From Populus alba (lineage: Eukaryota > Streptophyta > Magnoliopsida > Malpighiales > Salicaceae), in assembly GCF_005239225.2 (NCBI RefSeq), contig NC_133296.1, forward strand, positions 11,222,001 to 11,286,000: DNA of 64,000 nt, in the 5' to 3' direction. Made by a program: the position numbers and the translations under genes. The notes under the pieces are model-generated. The model worked only from the letters and a program-made list of their open reading frames with translations. It was not told where the DNA came from and did no database searches. Shown in pieces: positions 34,410 through 47,468 of this stretch. Numbering within the stretch: the stretch's first letter is position 1; every line of letters starts with the position of its first letter.

Positions 34410-35450
34410 AAAATTACAATAAATGAAAAGGTAAGTGTTCTCAATCTCTGTATTAGAAAGGTTGCAAGTTGTTTGAGCCTCCAACACTAGGCGACAATGA
34501 AGAAAGAAACTTTTTGTGGTGATCTATTTTGAATAGCTAGCCAAATAAAACATTGGATTTTTGAGGGGCAATTCTTCAACTAAACATCTGTTTGAAAGTG
34601 AAGATTCCCTCCATTTATATCGATCAAAGCACAACAAGTCTTCACCGAAAAGCTTCCATCACTGGTGCTGTCCAAATTTCTTGCACAACAGATGAAGCTA
34701 GGAGAAAATTAAGAGAGGCTGCATCTTCTGACTCATAGACCATAAGTTCTTTTTACCATTTTAAGGACCAGACCCATTGCCCTGAATCTGCCACTGTTGC
34801 ATCCCAAGAACTGGAGACAAGAAACAATCTTGGAAAGACATTTTGAAGAGTAACCAATCCGACCCACACATCAGTCCAGAAATGGATAGATGAGTCATTT
34901 CCAACAACATGCTGAATGCTGCTTCTAATAGTATCGAAAGAAGGATCAACAGGTTGCAAAAGAGACGTTATACCACACACACTCCCGAGAGTCTTTGAGA
35001 AAATGTTGGCAGGCCATTTGTAAAAAGTTGTGTATATTTTTTACAAATATATTATTTCCAAAGAGAAGTACCCTAAACGCCATACCCATCTGAATAGCAT
35101 GGCCTTGGTTTTTCGCCAGTAGAGAGCCAACCCCAAGTCCTCCCTTGCATTTGTCTCGCATCACCATTTGTCATTGCACCTTGCAAATTCTTCTATGCTT
35201 TGAGGCTCTTGACCATAAATAACCGTCTCTGGATTGAGTCTAACAACTTGCAAAATCTCTGTGGCATAAGAAAGATGACATAAAATAGAGAGGTAATGAA
35301 TTTAAGACATTCTTTAGTAAACATATCCTTCCATGCTAAGTAATCTCCCCTTCCATGTTGAAAGCTTGCTTCTGAACTTTTGAATCACGGGTTTCCATGT
35401 AAATATCAATCTTGGGTTAGAGCCTAAAGGTAGGCCAGGTAGGAGCAAGA
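34410..35450 (-). pseudogene. L1-type LINE fragment (end of reverse transcriptase ORF)
   Basis: On the minus strand, pieces of the carboxy end of a plant L1-type ORF2 can be read across several frames. From 35440 downward come remnants of 'F..KPVIQKFRSKLSTWKG', then CKGGLGVGSLLAKNQGHAIQ (about 35150-35090), then DSSIHFWTDVWVG (about 34895-34860) and the zf-RVT-like 'IAPQKSNVLFGWL' near 34570-34540. Several frameshifts and stops break it. The upstream part of the RT is missing, so this is a 5'-truncated dead copy. No clear poly(A) tail or target duplication found. Confidence 0.8.
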
Positions 35451-35459
35451 CAAAATATC

Positions 35460-36180
35460 ATATGTTTACAGTAAATGGAATCAACCAGATTAGCACAATA
35501 AGAATCACAAATATTTATTCTGTAAGTGAGCTCTTAAAAATATTAATTTGTCAGTATCTCAGGACCTACAGAGGCCCAGATTTCACACAGAAATTGAGGG
35601 TGGCGTTGGAACACATTGGTGACCATAGGTTAGACAAATTCTGGCTTCTGGCAATAATAAGAAGCTCTACCCTGCGTAGGATATTTACTCATTTCAGCGA
35701 CACTCAAAACTTACCATGATATTACATGCAATCTCTGCTTACAAAATTTGTGGCGCGTGTAAAGACACTACTATGGTACAAATATTTAGAATAATATCAG
35801 GATAGACGGAATAAGTGACTAGAAATACTTCCATGTAACTTCTGTCCAATGTCTGCTCTGGAGTGGAATTAACGATAAAGCATTTGAAATGCAACCCTCC
35901 TCAAGCCAGGATATATTTGCCATGGCATTAACACTAAAAAAACTCCGGAAGTTTTCTAGCAACCAACACAAACCTGCCTAAATATGAACACAAGACTGGT
36001 TTCAGACAACGTTGAAAAAAAAAAGACACAAGGGCAACGTATTCATTTTGGACAGCTTAAGGCCTTAGCTCGGTAAACTGGCAAAATGAAAAGGCAACAT
36101 TTCAATTAAATATGTCCCAGAAAAGCTAGTGATATTAAAGCATGCAGAAGAAGCATATCCAGTGGCCAGCATCTTCAAGT
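35460..36180. other. Unassigned sequence
   Basis: Slightly richer in GC than its surroundings. The 85-codon frame at 35462-35719 has no family motif that I recognise. Nothing else supported. Confidence 0.4.
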
Positions 36181-36182
36181 AC

Positions 36183-36833
36183 ATGCATTTCACATCTACC
36201 TCCCTCCTCAGCAACCAGATCCTCAGCAGCAGCATAAGGAAACCCGATCAAAGTAAAGCAAGGCACTGATTTTAACAAGATTAACTATATTTCAAGATTA
36301 CCACAAATTTGTTTATTCGATAACTAGTTTATTAAATCTATGAAAACTTCACATACATTTAAAAAATAAAAATATATATATATATTTTTTTTATATATAT
36401 GAGATTATAAATTTTTTATGTTAAGATGTATTGTTAATATTGAATAAAAAAATATTTTATTTTATTTATTTTTATTTATTTACGCTCCATAATAACTAAG
36501 ATTTAACCTAAAAAAGATAATGACTTTATTGATGAGGATTTTTTTTTAAATTTTAGACAATTTAATAATTAAAAAACATGTTACTGTTTGGTTCATCAAT
36601 ACTTTAATAACATGTTCAAAAAATCATCTAACTCAATAATTTAAATTATTAAATAAAATTTTAAGATATAATTTATATTTATTTTTGTCTAGACTAGAGG
36701 AATACATTCCATATCCACCCCCTTCCTCAGCAACCAGATCCTCGCAGCGCAAGGAAACCCAATCAAAAAAAAGCAAGGCACTGATTTTAACACGATTGAA
36801 CCATATTTCAAGATTACCACAAATTTGTTTCTT
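36183..36833. repeat. Duplicated 135-bp segment separated by a repeat element
   Basis: 36183-36317 and 36701-36833 match closely (cctcagcaaccagatcctc, aagcaaggcactgattttaac, atatttcaagattaccacaaatttgtt). Between them, about 36318-36590 matches 37856-38100 on the same strand (taactagtttattaa; attgaataaaaaaat; tgaggatttttttt). The arrangement suggests a repeat that entered or moved together with a duplicated flank. Confidence 0.65.
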
Positions 36834-37855
36834 CATAGAATTGGTACGCTTCAGAAATTCCATCGAGGTGAAATATCCAAGAGAAATTAAAGATGGAAAA
36901 CCAGGAGGATCATTTGTTCGAAGATTGGTTGCCACCCACTGGTAATAAAAAGAAGAAAGATAATCAATGTCAAGAAACTGAGAAGATTATAATAAGCATC
37001 TTTATATAAAAATATAATTGGAAGTACAGGAAACAAACTAAATAAATTTTATAGCTTAATTACTCAGCAGTCTCAGCTTAAAATCTTAAAGTTGCAATTT
37101 ACATGAAGTAAGCAATGTATTGATTTCTCTAGCAGCTAGTTTGCTTTTTGAGAGCATGTGGTTGCTGGGAATCTCAGATGCCATTGCCTAATGTGTTTTC
37201 CCTCCTTTCCGAGTTCCATATTCAGAAACCTCGTTTGATTTTCGTTCTTTTTGTTTCTATATCTGTCGCGTGTTTATAAACTTGGGCCTTTAGGCTAGGA
37301 AAGCCTACGCTTGGTTGGGCTAAATCTAGTTTTACATAAAATCATGTTTGACATGTCATGTTTTTATCAAAAGAAAAATGTATTTTTTTTTTTAAATGTG
37401 TTTGCTAAACACAATTTTAAGATATTTTTTAAAGCTTTGTAATTTTAATTATGAGACATGTTTGGCAAACACGCCCTACTAATTTTTCAGCAGTGTTTTT
37501 TTTTTTTTTGTGTTTTTTTTCCAAACAGATCACAAGATATTTTTCAAAAAAACAATTCAGGGACTATTTGAAAATTGTTTATGGATTTCTCGCCATTTTT
37601 TTAACATTTTTATTTAATATCATGATTGTAGACTTATATAGTAAGATATTGACCGGTATTAAATAACCCTTTTTTTTTTTCAAAATTTCATAAAAATAAA
37701 AAAATAAAAAAATTCCTATTTTGAAAAAATGCATTTTTATTTTCTATGCATATGACCAAGTTTCTAAAAATAAATCATATTTTCATAATTTAGCATACTA
37801 AAAACCACAAAAATAGTCTCTCTTTCTTTTTTTTTTGCATGCATTTTGAATTTAA

Positions 37856-38100
37856 TAACTAGTTTATTAAAGTTATAAAAACTTGATTTGCATCTAAAAA
37901 AAAAAAAAAATTTCTTTTAATATACAAGATTATGAGCTTATACGTAAGATGTATTTTTAATATTGAATAAAAAAATAGTTTTGTTTTTTCTTATTTTTAT
38001 GTATTCACTCCATAGAATGACTAGAATTCAACCTGATAAAATAATAACATTATCAATGAGGATTTTTTTTAAACCTTAGACAAACCAACAATTATAAAAT
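37856..38100 (+). repeat. Second copy of the 36318-36590 repeat
   Basis: About 245 bp aligned to 36318-36590 with many substitutions; no coding capacity. Confidence 0.65.
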
Positions 38101-38134
38101 ACAACAATACTTTAAGTGTATATTAGATAAATAA

Positions 38135-38340
38135 ATAATGTACAGTTTACCATAGGATAAGGTGTTTAAAGGTGACAAGTCTTCTCATGCACAACTAGTT
38201 CCCTTACCTAGATTTTTGTAGACCTATTAGGTTTCTTTTTATCATAACACTAAGGTGGTGACTCATGAACCCTTCAGATCATTTTTTTTTTTAATGATTT
38301 TTCAAACATATCTAAAAACCCCTTAGTTCAAAAGCTTTAC
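38135..38340 (+). mobile_element. LTR-end fragment of the Tat/Ogre-like family, plus orientation
   Basis: Matches the reverse complement of the first 180 bases of 2686-4859, sharing 'gcacaactagttcccttac', 'agacctattaggtt' and 'aacactaaggtggtgactc'. It lies head-to-head with the oppositely oriented relic LTR starting near 38362. Confidence 0.7.
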
Positions 38341-38361
38341 CCAGCTATCTTACGTTGTATA

Positions 38362-41300
38362 TGTCATGACAATGACAATCATTCCTTTTGGATCAAGATT
38401 TGGTTAGTGTATAAAAGAACAATTTTTTTATATTTTTATGGTTCAAAAGATTTAGAGTAATCACCTAGTATTTTGATCATTAGATACCCTAACTAGTTAA
38501 ATAGTCTTGATAGAGGGAATTGTTATGTATAGGAAGGACAATATCACCCCTAGTACACCTTATCTAAGAGTAAGTTGTATTGGTTATATTTCTGATTATT
38601 ACTAAGATTCTGTTGTGTTTTTCTAATCCATTGATCTATGTATTGGTTAAAAACGGGTTCATCCTAGTAGAGTGAATCATGACTTTACAGGTCAAAACTA
38701 GTCGTTATAGATAAAATATATTTTTCTATATTTTTTCTTTTAATATCAAAATAAACGGTGTTTTTTGAAATTTAGACCAAAATGTCGTTCATAATCCATG
38801 TATGTGTGTGTATATATATATATATATTCATAATGCTATATCATTTAATGTATTTTTTATTTCAATTTTTTTTATTTTTTATGTATTAAAAATGTACATA
38901 ACTTTTTATAGAGAAACTTTGTCGTAAATTGATTTTGTGGGCTTTTTTTAATGAAAAAAAAAATCTTGCATATAAATTCACAATTCAAAAATTAAATATA
39001 AAAGGGTAAAAGGGTATAAAGGACCTAAAATAATTACAAAATGATACCTTAAAAATCTAAAATTTTAATTTAAATTTAGCTAAGGCATGTTTGGAAAAAA
39101 ATATACAAAAAATAAAAAGCTTGTAAAAAATAGGTCAGGGTGTGTTTTCTTAAAAAATCACGGTTTAAAACTTATGTTAAAGGTGTATTTGCCAAAAAAA
39201 AACCTAAGAACCCAAAATTATTTTTTTTTTTAATAAATTATAGCCTTTACCAAACACAATCTTAAACCTTAAAGTTTCCGCACAGTCATGTACTTTCAAA
39301 TACCTACCCAAATCTTATACTAAATACAAATCCAAACAATTCATTTATAAGCCCAAACAAAACTTAAAGACTCTAAGCCTAATGTCAACCCATTTATTCA
39401 ATACCCACAAAAATTATAGCCCACAAAAACGAACGGGCTTTCAGCAAAAAAGCATAGCCTGTATTTCCATTTTGAAAGAATAGGGTCTGATCCACAAACA
39501 TTAATTAAGCAAATGCATGCTTGGCCTTTAGAAGATCAAAATGAATAGTTTGCGGATAAAATCTTAGTATTCTTTTTTATGCTTTAGAAACAACACTACA
39601 CTATCTTCCTCATGTTTTTTATTTTACAGCCCAAAAGATATACATCCCTCAAACAAAATCAAATTTGGACTGCATACTCGATAAGATCCTCACATGGAAA
39701 CCACTGATAATTTTTATGGCATTCCCAAAACCATGTATAGGTTAAAAGAGAAATTAGTAGACAAGGTTATGATTTTGGAAGGGAGAGAAAAGAACAAAGC
39801 ATGGCGTTCATCACGTACAAATTAAAGCAGAGTGGGCTCACGTTTCTCTTTTTAAGAAAGGAAATGAAGTCGATTTCTTTGGCACCATCTGTTTTTTTTT
39901 TTTTTTTTCAAATGAAAGGAAAAACAGTAATACACCTTGCAAACAGAAATCAATTACCTTAAAAAGAAAACGCCATTCATACTCAAAGAGTTCAAAGATA
40001 GTTGCTGTATACCTGCAATAGTAGTGACAATCTTGATGTTCCTTGCTTTGCTAGAAGATGAAGGAGAAGAGGCTGACTGGAGATGTGGCCACTGTTGGTG
40101 GTCGTGATGGGGTTGTTGCTTTGCTTTGCTCTAGTGAAGATGGTTTGAACAGATGGTCGGGGATGACGAGCGACGCTAGTGGTTGAAATATATTGTGTCA
40201 GTGGAGAAAGCTAGGCAGTAGATAGAAGAAGAATGAAAGAGTAAGGGTTGTGTTCGTATTTTATATGGAAGAGAGGTTGAAGATGATGGCTTCTCCTCCC
40301 ACTGAAGTATGTATGGTTCTTTTTTAAGAGATAGAGGTCACGAGTTTGTGGCTCTTTTTTTTTTTTTTTTGTTTTTGTGTGGCTTATGCTCTAACTCCCC
40401 CCTGCCCCTTTAGTTCCATTCTTATGCGATGATGAAGAAGAATGGTCAGCTTGTTAGAAAAGGTATGGACTCCTCCTCCTTGGAGCGCTATTGTCTCAAA
40501 AAAAATAGATGATGAAGAAGAGTGGTGTAAAGTCTTTCAACGCCTGAAGCCAGGGCTCGAAATATATAATGGCATGGCAGTTATGGCAGCATGGTTATGG
40601 TAGTGTCCTTATGGCCATGTTTCTATGGCGTTTGCGTTTATATTTTTGGTGTCTTGGCTATGGCTTGATGTAAATGATTTGTGGATATGAGGCAGGTTTG
40701 GAAGGATGGAAGAAGGTGAGGGTTTTGGAAAAGCTTGGTATTTGCAATGGTTATAGTGGTAAGGGTTGTTTGGGTTAGGGTTTTATCTGGTTTTTACATG
40801 AGAAATGGAGATGTTAAGTGCTTATGAGATGGTGGAATCTTATACATTGGTGTTCAAGAAAAAAGTATGACTATTGATTACAACTAAAGAAGAATGCTCT
40901 TGGAATTTGATAGGAATATCATGACTATTGATGCAGGCACTTAATTATTATCATGATTGGTAATCTTGATTGATATAGAGATGAAAGTGAGGAGTAGTTT
41001 AAAATAGTGCAATTCATATATATTCTTCATAAGTTGTGATTGAGATAGTTTATTGTACTATTTTTTTTTTAAAGATATTTGGAGATAAAAATAACTGATT
41101 CTCGATGGTTGGATCTTATTAAGGGAATCATTAGTGTATTCTAAGAGTTTTGTTTTAGTATTTTGGTAGATGATAAGGAACAAAGTCAAGTTAAAATTAG
41201 AGGTGAGTAAAAAAATCAAAAAATCGATTAAACTGAAAAAACTGGAAAAAAAATAATTAAAAAAACCAAACTGAAAAAAAAATCAATTAAACAGATTAAA

Positions 41301-41428
41301 ATTTTAAAAAAACCAACCGGTTGGGTTCGGTTTTCAGACTTATAAGCAAAAAATTGAAAAAACCGAACCGAAACAGAAAAAAATCAAGACAAAACTGAGC
41401 CAAACTAGAAAAACTGAGCCAAAACCAG

Positions 41429-41460
<32 letters not shown>

Positions 41461-42620
41461 GAGCCAAAACCGAGAAAACCAAGCCAAACCGGGTTGAACC
41501 AGTTTTTTCCCTTAAAAAACCGAACAAAACCGAAACCGGTTGGTTTGACCCGGTTTCAGTTCGGTTTCGGTTTTTTTTTTTAATTCAGTTTGGTTACTTT
41601 TTTGATAAAAACTAAACCGAACTGAAAATAATCATCCCTGGTTAAAACAACATTACTTGGGTAGCTTTTTCAAGTTAAAATGAAGAAGAAAATGAATAGT
41701 AATTAAATGATGTGTTTTTTAAAGTTTATCTTTTAAAAAACTAAACAACTTGTCGATTACTTTATTTAATTTAGTCCATATTCTTTTAATCTTTTCAATT
41801 AAACTCTTAATTAAAACTAATTTTTGGGTTAATTTCTTTAATTTCACCCCTTGATGTCTTCAATTGGATCCTTTTGTTTTTTTGTCATCTTTACCATGAT
41901 ACTTTCAATTAAGCCTCTAATTACATCAATTAAACTTTCAATTAACCTAGAACTAAGCCTCCAAATTTAATTTTATTTCAAATAAATCATTAATTAAGTC
42001 AATTAATTCCATTTAAAGTTTAATTAATTTTTGAACTTAATTAATTATGTCAACTTTAGCTAAATCAACTTCCAAATTTCATTTTGTTACAATCAAGTCC
42101 TTAATTTAAGTCAAATAAAATATTAAAAATTTAATTAAGTCCTTTAACTTAATTAATTCTTTTAATTTTGACCAAAATAACTTTCATACTTATTTTTTTC
42201 TTTTCATTAAAACCTTGATTAAATCAATTCAGGCTCATTTAAAGCTCAATCAAGCCCTTGAACTTAATTATTTTTTTATTTCTGCCCTAATCTTCAATAT
42301 CTTTCTTTATTTTGATCCCAAATTCTCATTATTTTCTTCAATTAGGTTCTCAATTGATGCCATTGAGTTCCCAACTTTTTTCATTTGGTTCAATTTGGTC
42401 CTTTCACTTCCAATCTCTACGATTAAGTCCCTACTTTCGCTAGCAATATTATATGACTATTCTTTTAGTGTTTCGACCCATTGCAGCTCAAATACTAATC
42501 TATTTGTGTTCTAAAAATATTTTTGGACTTTAAATTTCTAATTTCATTAAATTTTAGAAATTACTAAAGAAAAACAATTTATATGAGAGATTTTGGAGGA
42601 TCTAAAATTGAGTTATGATA
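38362..42620 (-). mobile_element. Diverged, expanded relic LTR of the Tat/Ogre-like family
   Basis: The left edge aligns with the LTR of the nested element (aatcacctagtattttgatcattag; atcacccctagtacaccttatctaag). The right edge carries the same run of 'ttaattaagtcc/ttaagccc' degenerate repeats (41760-42440) and finishes 'ctaaaattgagttatgata' like the LTR end. It is about 4.2 kb against 2.2 kb, enlarged by extra DNA including the element at 41197-41640. No target duplication found; probably a solo LTR. Confidence 0.6.
41197..41640. mobile_element. Self-complementary CCGAAC-rich element with 7-bp direct repeats
   Basis: The 444-bp element is bounded by gttaaaa on both sides (41190-41196 and 41641-41647). 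The left half is rich in aaaccgaa and the right half in ttcggttt, so the element is an imperfect palindrome that can form a long hairpin. The outer ends are weakly inverted (agaggtgagtaaaaaa against the complement of atcatccctgg). A 34-base A-run lies near 41429. No ORF is credible. Confidence 0.7.
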
Positions 42621-43159
42621 ATGATTATCATGATCACTAGGGTGTTGCTACAATATGCTATCTTTGATATCTTCTTCTTGTATTTTATTTAAACTAAAGA
42701 TCTTAAGAAACACAATAACATATAATACATAAATAGTGTTTGTTTCTATGGTTGCTTCTAAATTTGAAGCAAACCATGAAAACATAACGTTTGGTAAAAT
42801 ATAAAATGTTAATTACTATGTATGGAACCCACTATCATTTATGTTTGGACCGCAGGTTACCCGAAAGCAACATCAAACTGCTTCTCCCTAGGTCACGTCC
42901 GTGCAGAATGAAATTCACTCAGTAGAATAATGGAGAGCGTCTTCATTGTGTCTGGCTCAAACTTAAATGCATTGGACCGTGTCGGGCCTAGTAAAAAAAT
43001 CTAATTTTTTTAATTGTGTTTTACTAAAAAAAAAATTAGTGTTTAATATTATTCAATGACACTACATAAATTAGAAGAAGATCGCATGATGATGTAGCAT
43101 TTGCAGAATTTGATCGCAATCCCAATTTTGTTTTTGATGATATTTTACCTAATTTTATT

Positions 43160-43545
43160 ACACGCTCAAAAAACCATGGAAATTATAGTTCTTATCGGAT
43201 GATTTTGTACATGATGAAATTGTAGATAGGTTAGTTAAATAATAAAAAAATATTTGATATAAATTATTATTTATTTAATGATGTAATAATGGTAGTTAAA
43301 TCTGCAATATTTAAATTAAAAACATCAATATTAGTATATATCTTTTTTAGTTATTTTATAACCTAATTTGAAAAGTATTTTTAACCAAATACAATTAAAC
43401 TATTTTTTATTCAACCTCAATTTCAACCACAGTTTTAACGAAACATATATAAATATCAAATTAGCCTCAAGTCAAAAAGTACTTTTTATAAAAATAATTT
43501 TTTTTCAATCAACAACTATAAAAGCTATCACAATACTAAACACAC
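43160..43545 (+). repeat. 400-bp dispersed repeat, copy 2
   Basis: Partner of 27830-28225. The end 'agctatcacaatactaaacac' resembles the 'ctaccacaatattt' end of the other copy. Confidence 0.7.
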
Positions 43546-44349
43546 GTTAGAAAAAGAAATATAGCTTCAAGGTTTTATAAAATATATATAGAGAGGCAAA
43601 TAGGGCAGTAATAATTTATATCCTTGCACAAATTAGAAAACTATATCTAACTCGGAATAGAACAATATTTAATCCTTACACATGTTTTTTTTCATAATTT
43701 TAAATCAATCACAATTACACATTTATTTTTACACACACAATAATATTTAACTGGACTTACAATGAATATTAGAGACAGTAATCTTTTAAAATTTAAATAT
43801 ACTTAACTTTTAAGAATAATAATTAAATAATTTATTTAACTTATGTATTTTTTATTTATTTTAAACCCTTCTTTAAATTATGTATCACATGAGTTTAAAT
43901 TAATATCACCTACATGAATAAACATTTTATATATAGGTTTTTCAATAAACTTTTATTTTTAATATTATTAGTGTTTATCTAAAAGAATTAAAAGTTGACA
44001 TATGAAAATAACCTATAAATTTTTTTCTAAGCATGAAATTTAATATTTTAATTTAATTTAGTTATTTCCTTAATTAGCACTCTATATTTTATTGGTCTAC
44101 TTAAAAAAAGAAAAAAGAAATGAAAAGAAAAGAAAACAGAGAAAATAGGTCCTAATCTGCAAGGGTTTAAACTATCATTTTGTTCCTAAGTTTTGTTAGT
44201 TATTGAGAATTATCTCTGTGTTAGCCTTGATTTATAGTTTGTGTGCAATATGTATGGGCAAGTAGTGGAACATATATATTTATTTTGTCACGACCTCTTG
44301 CAGCCATTCTTTGTTGCATTCCATGGTCTATGTTAACTTGTTAGACATC

Positions 44350-44553
44350 GTTTGGCATTGCGTTCCAAACGGTGTTTTGCCTAAATTCAATTTTTTTTTT
44401 TTTTTGCTAAAATTGAGTTTGGTTTGTACTTTATGGATCGTTTTGATGTGCTGATGTCAAAAATAATTTTTAAAAAATAAAAAAATATCATTGACATGTA
44501 TTTCGGCACGAAAAGCTATTTGAAAAGTAACCACTATCACACTGCCAAACACG
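44350..44553. mobile_element. MITE-like element, copy 2
   Basis: Partner of 28770-28970, with the same imperfect inverted ends (cgtttggcattg and cactgccaaacac) and core. Confidence 0.7.
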
Positions 44554-46889
44554 CTTAAGCCCACATGCCAGCCTAACTAGCAGCCATTGTTATGCAGGAA
44601 GCGGGATTGTTGAGGACGTGAGGACTGAGGAATCAAGCCATGGAAAATTAGTTTTGACACAAGTCATGGGAAAATAAAAAATGAAAACCATTATTCCCAT
44701 AAAAATAAATTGATGGGCCTAGATCAACGCTCCTACTTCTGGGCCTAGGTTAACAATACCAACGAGCCTAGGATGAAATTAGGAGTAGGCCCATAAAGAC
44801 TATCCTCCTTGGATCCCGCTTGAGCTCACTTGCATAAATGGGTCCACACAATGATTCTTGTCAAGTTGGAATAGTTGAAGACAGTCTTTGGTATTGCAGT
44901 CACGTAATGTTTTAAAAACAAATTAATATATTTTTGATATTTTTAAATTATTTTGATATATTAATATTAAAAAAAATTTAAAAAAAATTATTAATGTGTT
45001 TTATAATAAAAAAAAATACTTTAAAAAATAACTACTATCCTTTGAATTTAAAAAACGGTTGACATGACAAGGTGTTTTACCTTGAACAAAGCGTCATCAA
45101 CCCCTACGACTATTTTTCAATATAATTATTTGTAATATAGATTACATACTTTATTCTCACTTTTTCCATATACTCCATACAAGTTAACTTAATTCTTAGT
45201 ATATAAACGTCCATGGGTTCACCATGTAGAGCGAGGATAACATAAATATAAACACTCATAAACATTTTCCTTTTCCACACCTACTGCATTTATTATTTCA
45301 TTTTCTATTTATACAATATATAACATTTAATATTTAAGGTTACATTCCTCTAATATTTTAATAACTAAGAGAGTATTTTATACAAAATAAAAGATTTGTT
45401 TTAGAGTGCTTCATGAATAGTTAGCCTAACTCTTATGCTTCAATCCTTTAAACCCTAGTTATAGAGAGGTCCAAAACTCTTGAAGTTTTCTTAAGAATTT
45501 GTTAATGGTTTCATTTATAATAAATAGAGCAAAAGCTAGTTTATATTTCTTTATTTTCAACTCCTTTCATGGTTAAGAATCTAGAAACACTAAGACATGA
45601 GGGAGAGTTACATATCTTTCTATAGGTGTTTCATTGGCTTTTTTTTATCTTAAAAATCTTATCAATTGAGCTCTTTTAAATTCATATTGTTATGTAAGTT
45701 AACCAAGTTAAAAAAAGAATAACAAGAGACTTGTTCAAATAAAATAAATCAAATTTACTCACTTTCTTCCACTTTCTCATAAACCAAAGAAATCTCCACC
45801 TTTAATTTTAAGAGTTAGGAAAATAAATGATTTTTTTTCAAAATTAATAATATTAATTACAAATTCATTATATATAAACCTAACTTTATTTTTGTGTGTA
45901 ATTTATGTGTATCGTTTTCTAGATATAATATGTCATCAATTCATTGAAAACCTATATTTTTTTTCCCACTTCTTTTCGTGCCCCTTTTGGTTTGCTTTCA
46001 GCTAGTCAATTATGATCCTTATAAATTTATTTTATTTTAATTCCTTTTATTCCCATTTTCTTTTAATTTTTAACACAAATTTATTATGTTTGTTATTTAA
46101 CTTGATCTAATACATCTAACATAAGATTTCAAATAGACAAATTTTAAAAATAAAAATAATTAAATTGAAAAACTAAAACTTTAATACATCTTTTTTATTT
46201 TTTGGTTATTTAATCTTTATATATATAACTACGCTACTAACCCTTTCACAATACTTAGACATTGATTGAAAGTGTCTTTTCTTTATTATAACGTGTGGGT
46301 TCCTTTTGACGTATCCAAGAAAAGAATATCTTCCTCATATTCCCTCTCGAAAAACAAATTATAATACTCCTCTAAGTAATATTATAAACTTAGCATTATC
46401 CTCGTACAATGTTCACACCAATCATATGCAGCTCCCAGATTTCCAGTATACCCAATAATGTTGACATGAGTAATGAAAACATGAAAACCATGGAATAAAT
46501 TGAGAGATCACAAACAATCTATATTTCACAAAATTTACATTACATTTCCAGAGTTTAACAATCTGTCATTTTATTAATATGTAACCCTCCGTAATTATGT
46601 GTTAATCCAGCACTCTTTACTGCAGACATTTCCTCCTTTTCCTCTACTAGCAATATTTTTTTTAATTTTAACTTGTAATGATTATATTTTTATTAATTAA
46701 TGTGTCTGAACTAATTTATATTTATCTCGATGAATCTCACAGATTCTAAAATGAATAATTATATAAATTTTCAGTTTAACAATTATAAAATTTAAACTTT
46801 ATATCATATAAAAAAATAAATTTATTTATCCCGAAATTTTATTATTTTATTATTTTACCACCTACGAGCAATGTTGTAACATTTATGTA

Positions 46890-47110
46890 TGTGAGGCGTT
46901 GGCATCCATTTTTGTCTTCTTTAATACTTCATGATCATCTGGAATTCTCTTAACCATATCTTACTCCACAGGGAGATGTCTTTTAATGCTTGTCGGTATC
47001 AAATGCCATTATGTGGAGGAAAGGAACCGCAGCTTGGATACTCCAGATAATGATACAAATGTTGGGGGGCTACCGACTTCTGACACTTTGTTTTTGATGG
47101 AACGTCTCAT
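46890..47110. repeat. Duplicated segment, partner of 54560-54790
   Basis: Shares the order 'catga/gctcatctgga', 'tgt(c/t)ggtatcaaa', 'a(c/t)gtggaga/ggaaagg' and 'ggggg..ct..ttgg/gac..ctt(g)tttt(t)gat' with 54560-54790. Both copies are non-coding. Confidence 0.55.
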
Positions 47111-47348
47111 CTATCCAAGTGGTTGGATATTTATTGTCTTATTTATCCGATGACATGAAATGATTATTAATGAAAAATATTATAAACTTACAATACTCAA
47201 CACATACTTGGTCTTGTAACTTGCATCATAATATGCTAGTGAAATTCTAAGTTAAATTTGTACCGTCAGGAAAAAAGCATCGATGTTATAAATATATTTA
47301 TTGATATTATAATTATTGTAATAAATAAAATATTAGTAAAATAAATAA

Positions 47349-47468
47349 AAAATACATAGAAATTAATAAGTTAAAAATGAGTTGTTAATGTTATTTAAAT
47401 ATCAAAGTAAAATACATAGAAATTAATAAGTTAAAAATGAGTTGTTAATGTTATTTAAATATCAAAGT
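47349..47468. repeat. Perfect 60-bp tandem duplication
   Basis: Two adjacent identical 60-base units (47349-47408 and 47409-47468) beginning aaatacatagaaattaat. Lack of divergence indicates a recent event. Confidence 0.95.

Larger units (their letters stand above)
42640..47340. other. AT-rich intergenic DNA with dispersed repeats
   Basis: No gene recognised. Contains the two repeats listed separately (43160-43545, 44350-44553) and a diverged MITE-like copy at about 44885-45040. Confidence 0.5.

Noticed and set aside
36685..36945. 86-codon plus-strand frame (EEYIPYPPPSSATRSSQ start)
   Set aside because: It overlaps the 135-bp duplicated segment and no protein family was recognised; the duplicate at 36183 does not keep the frame.
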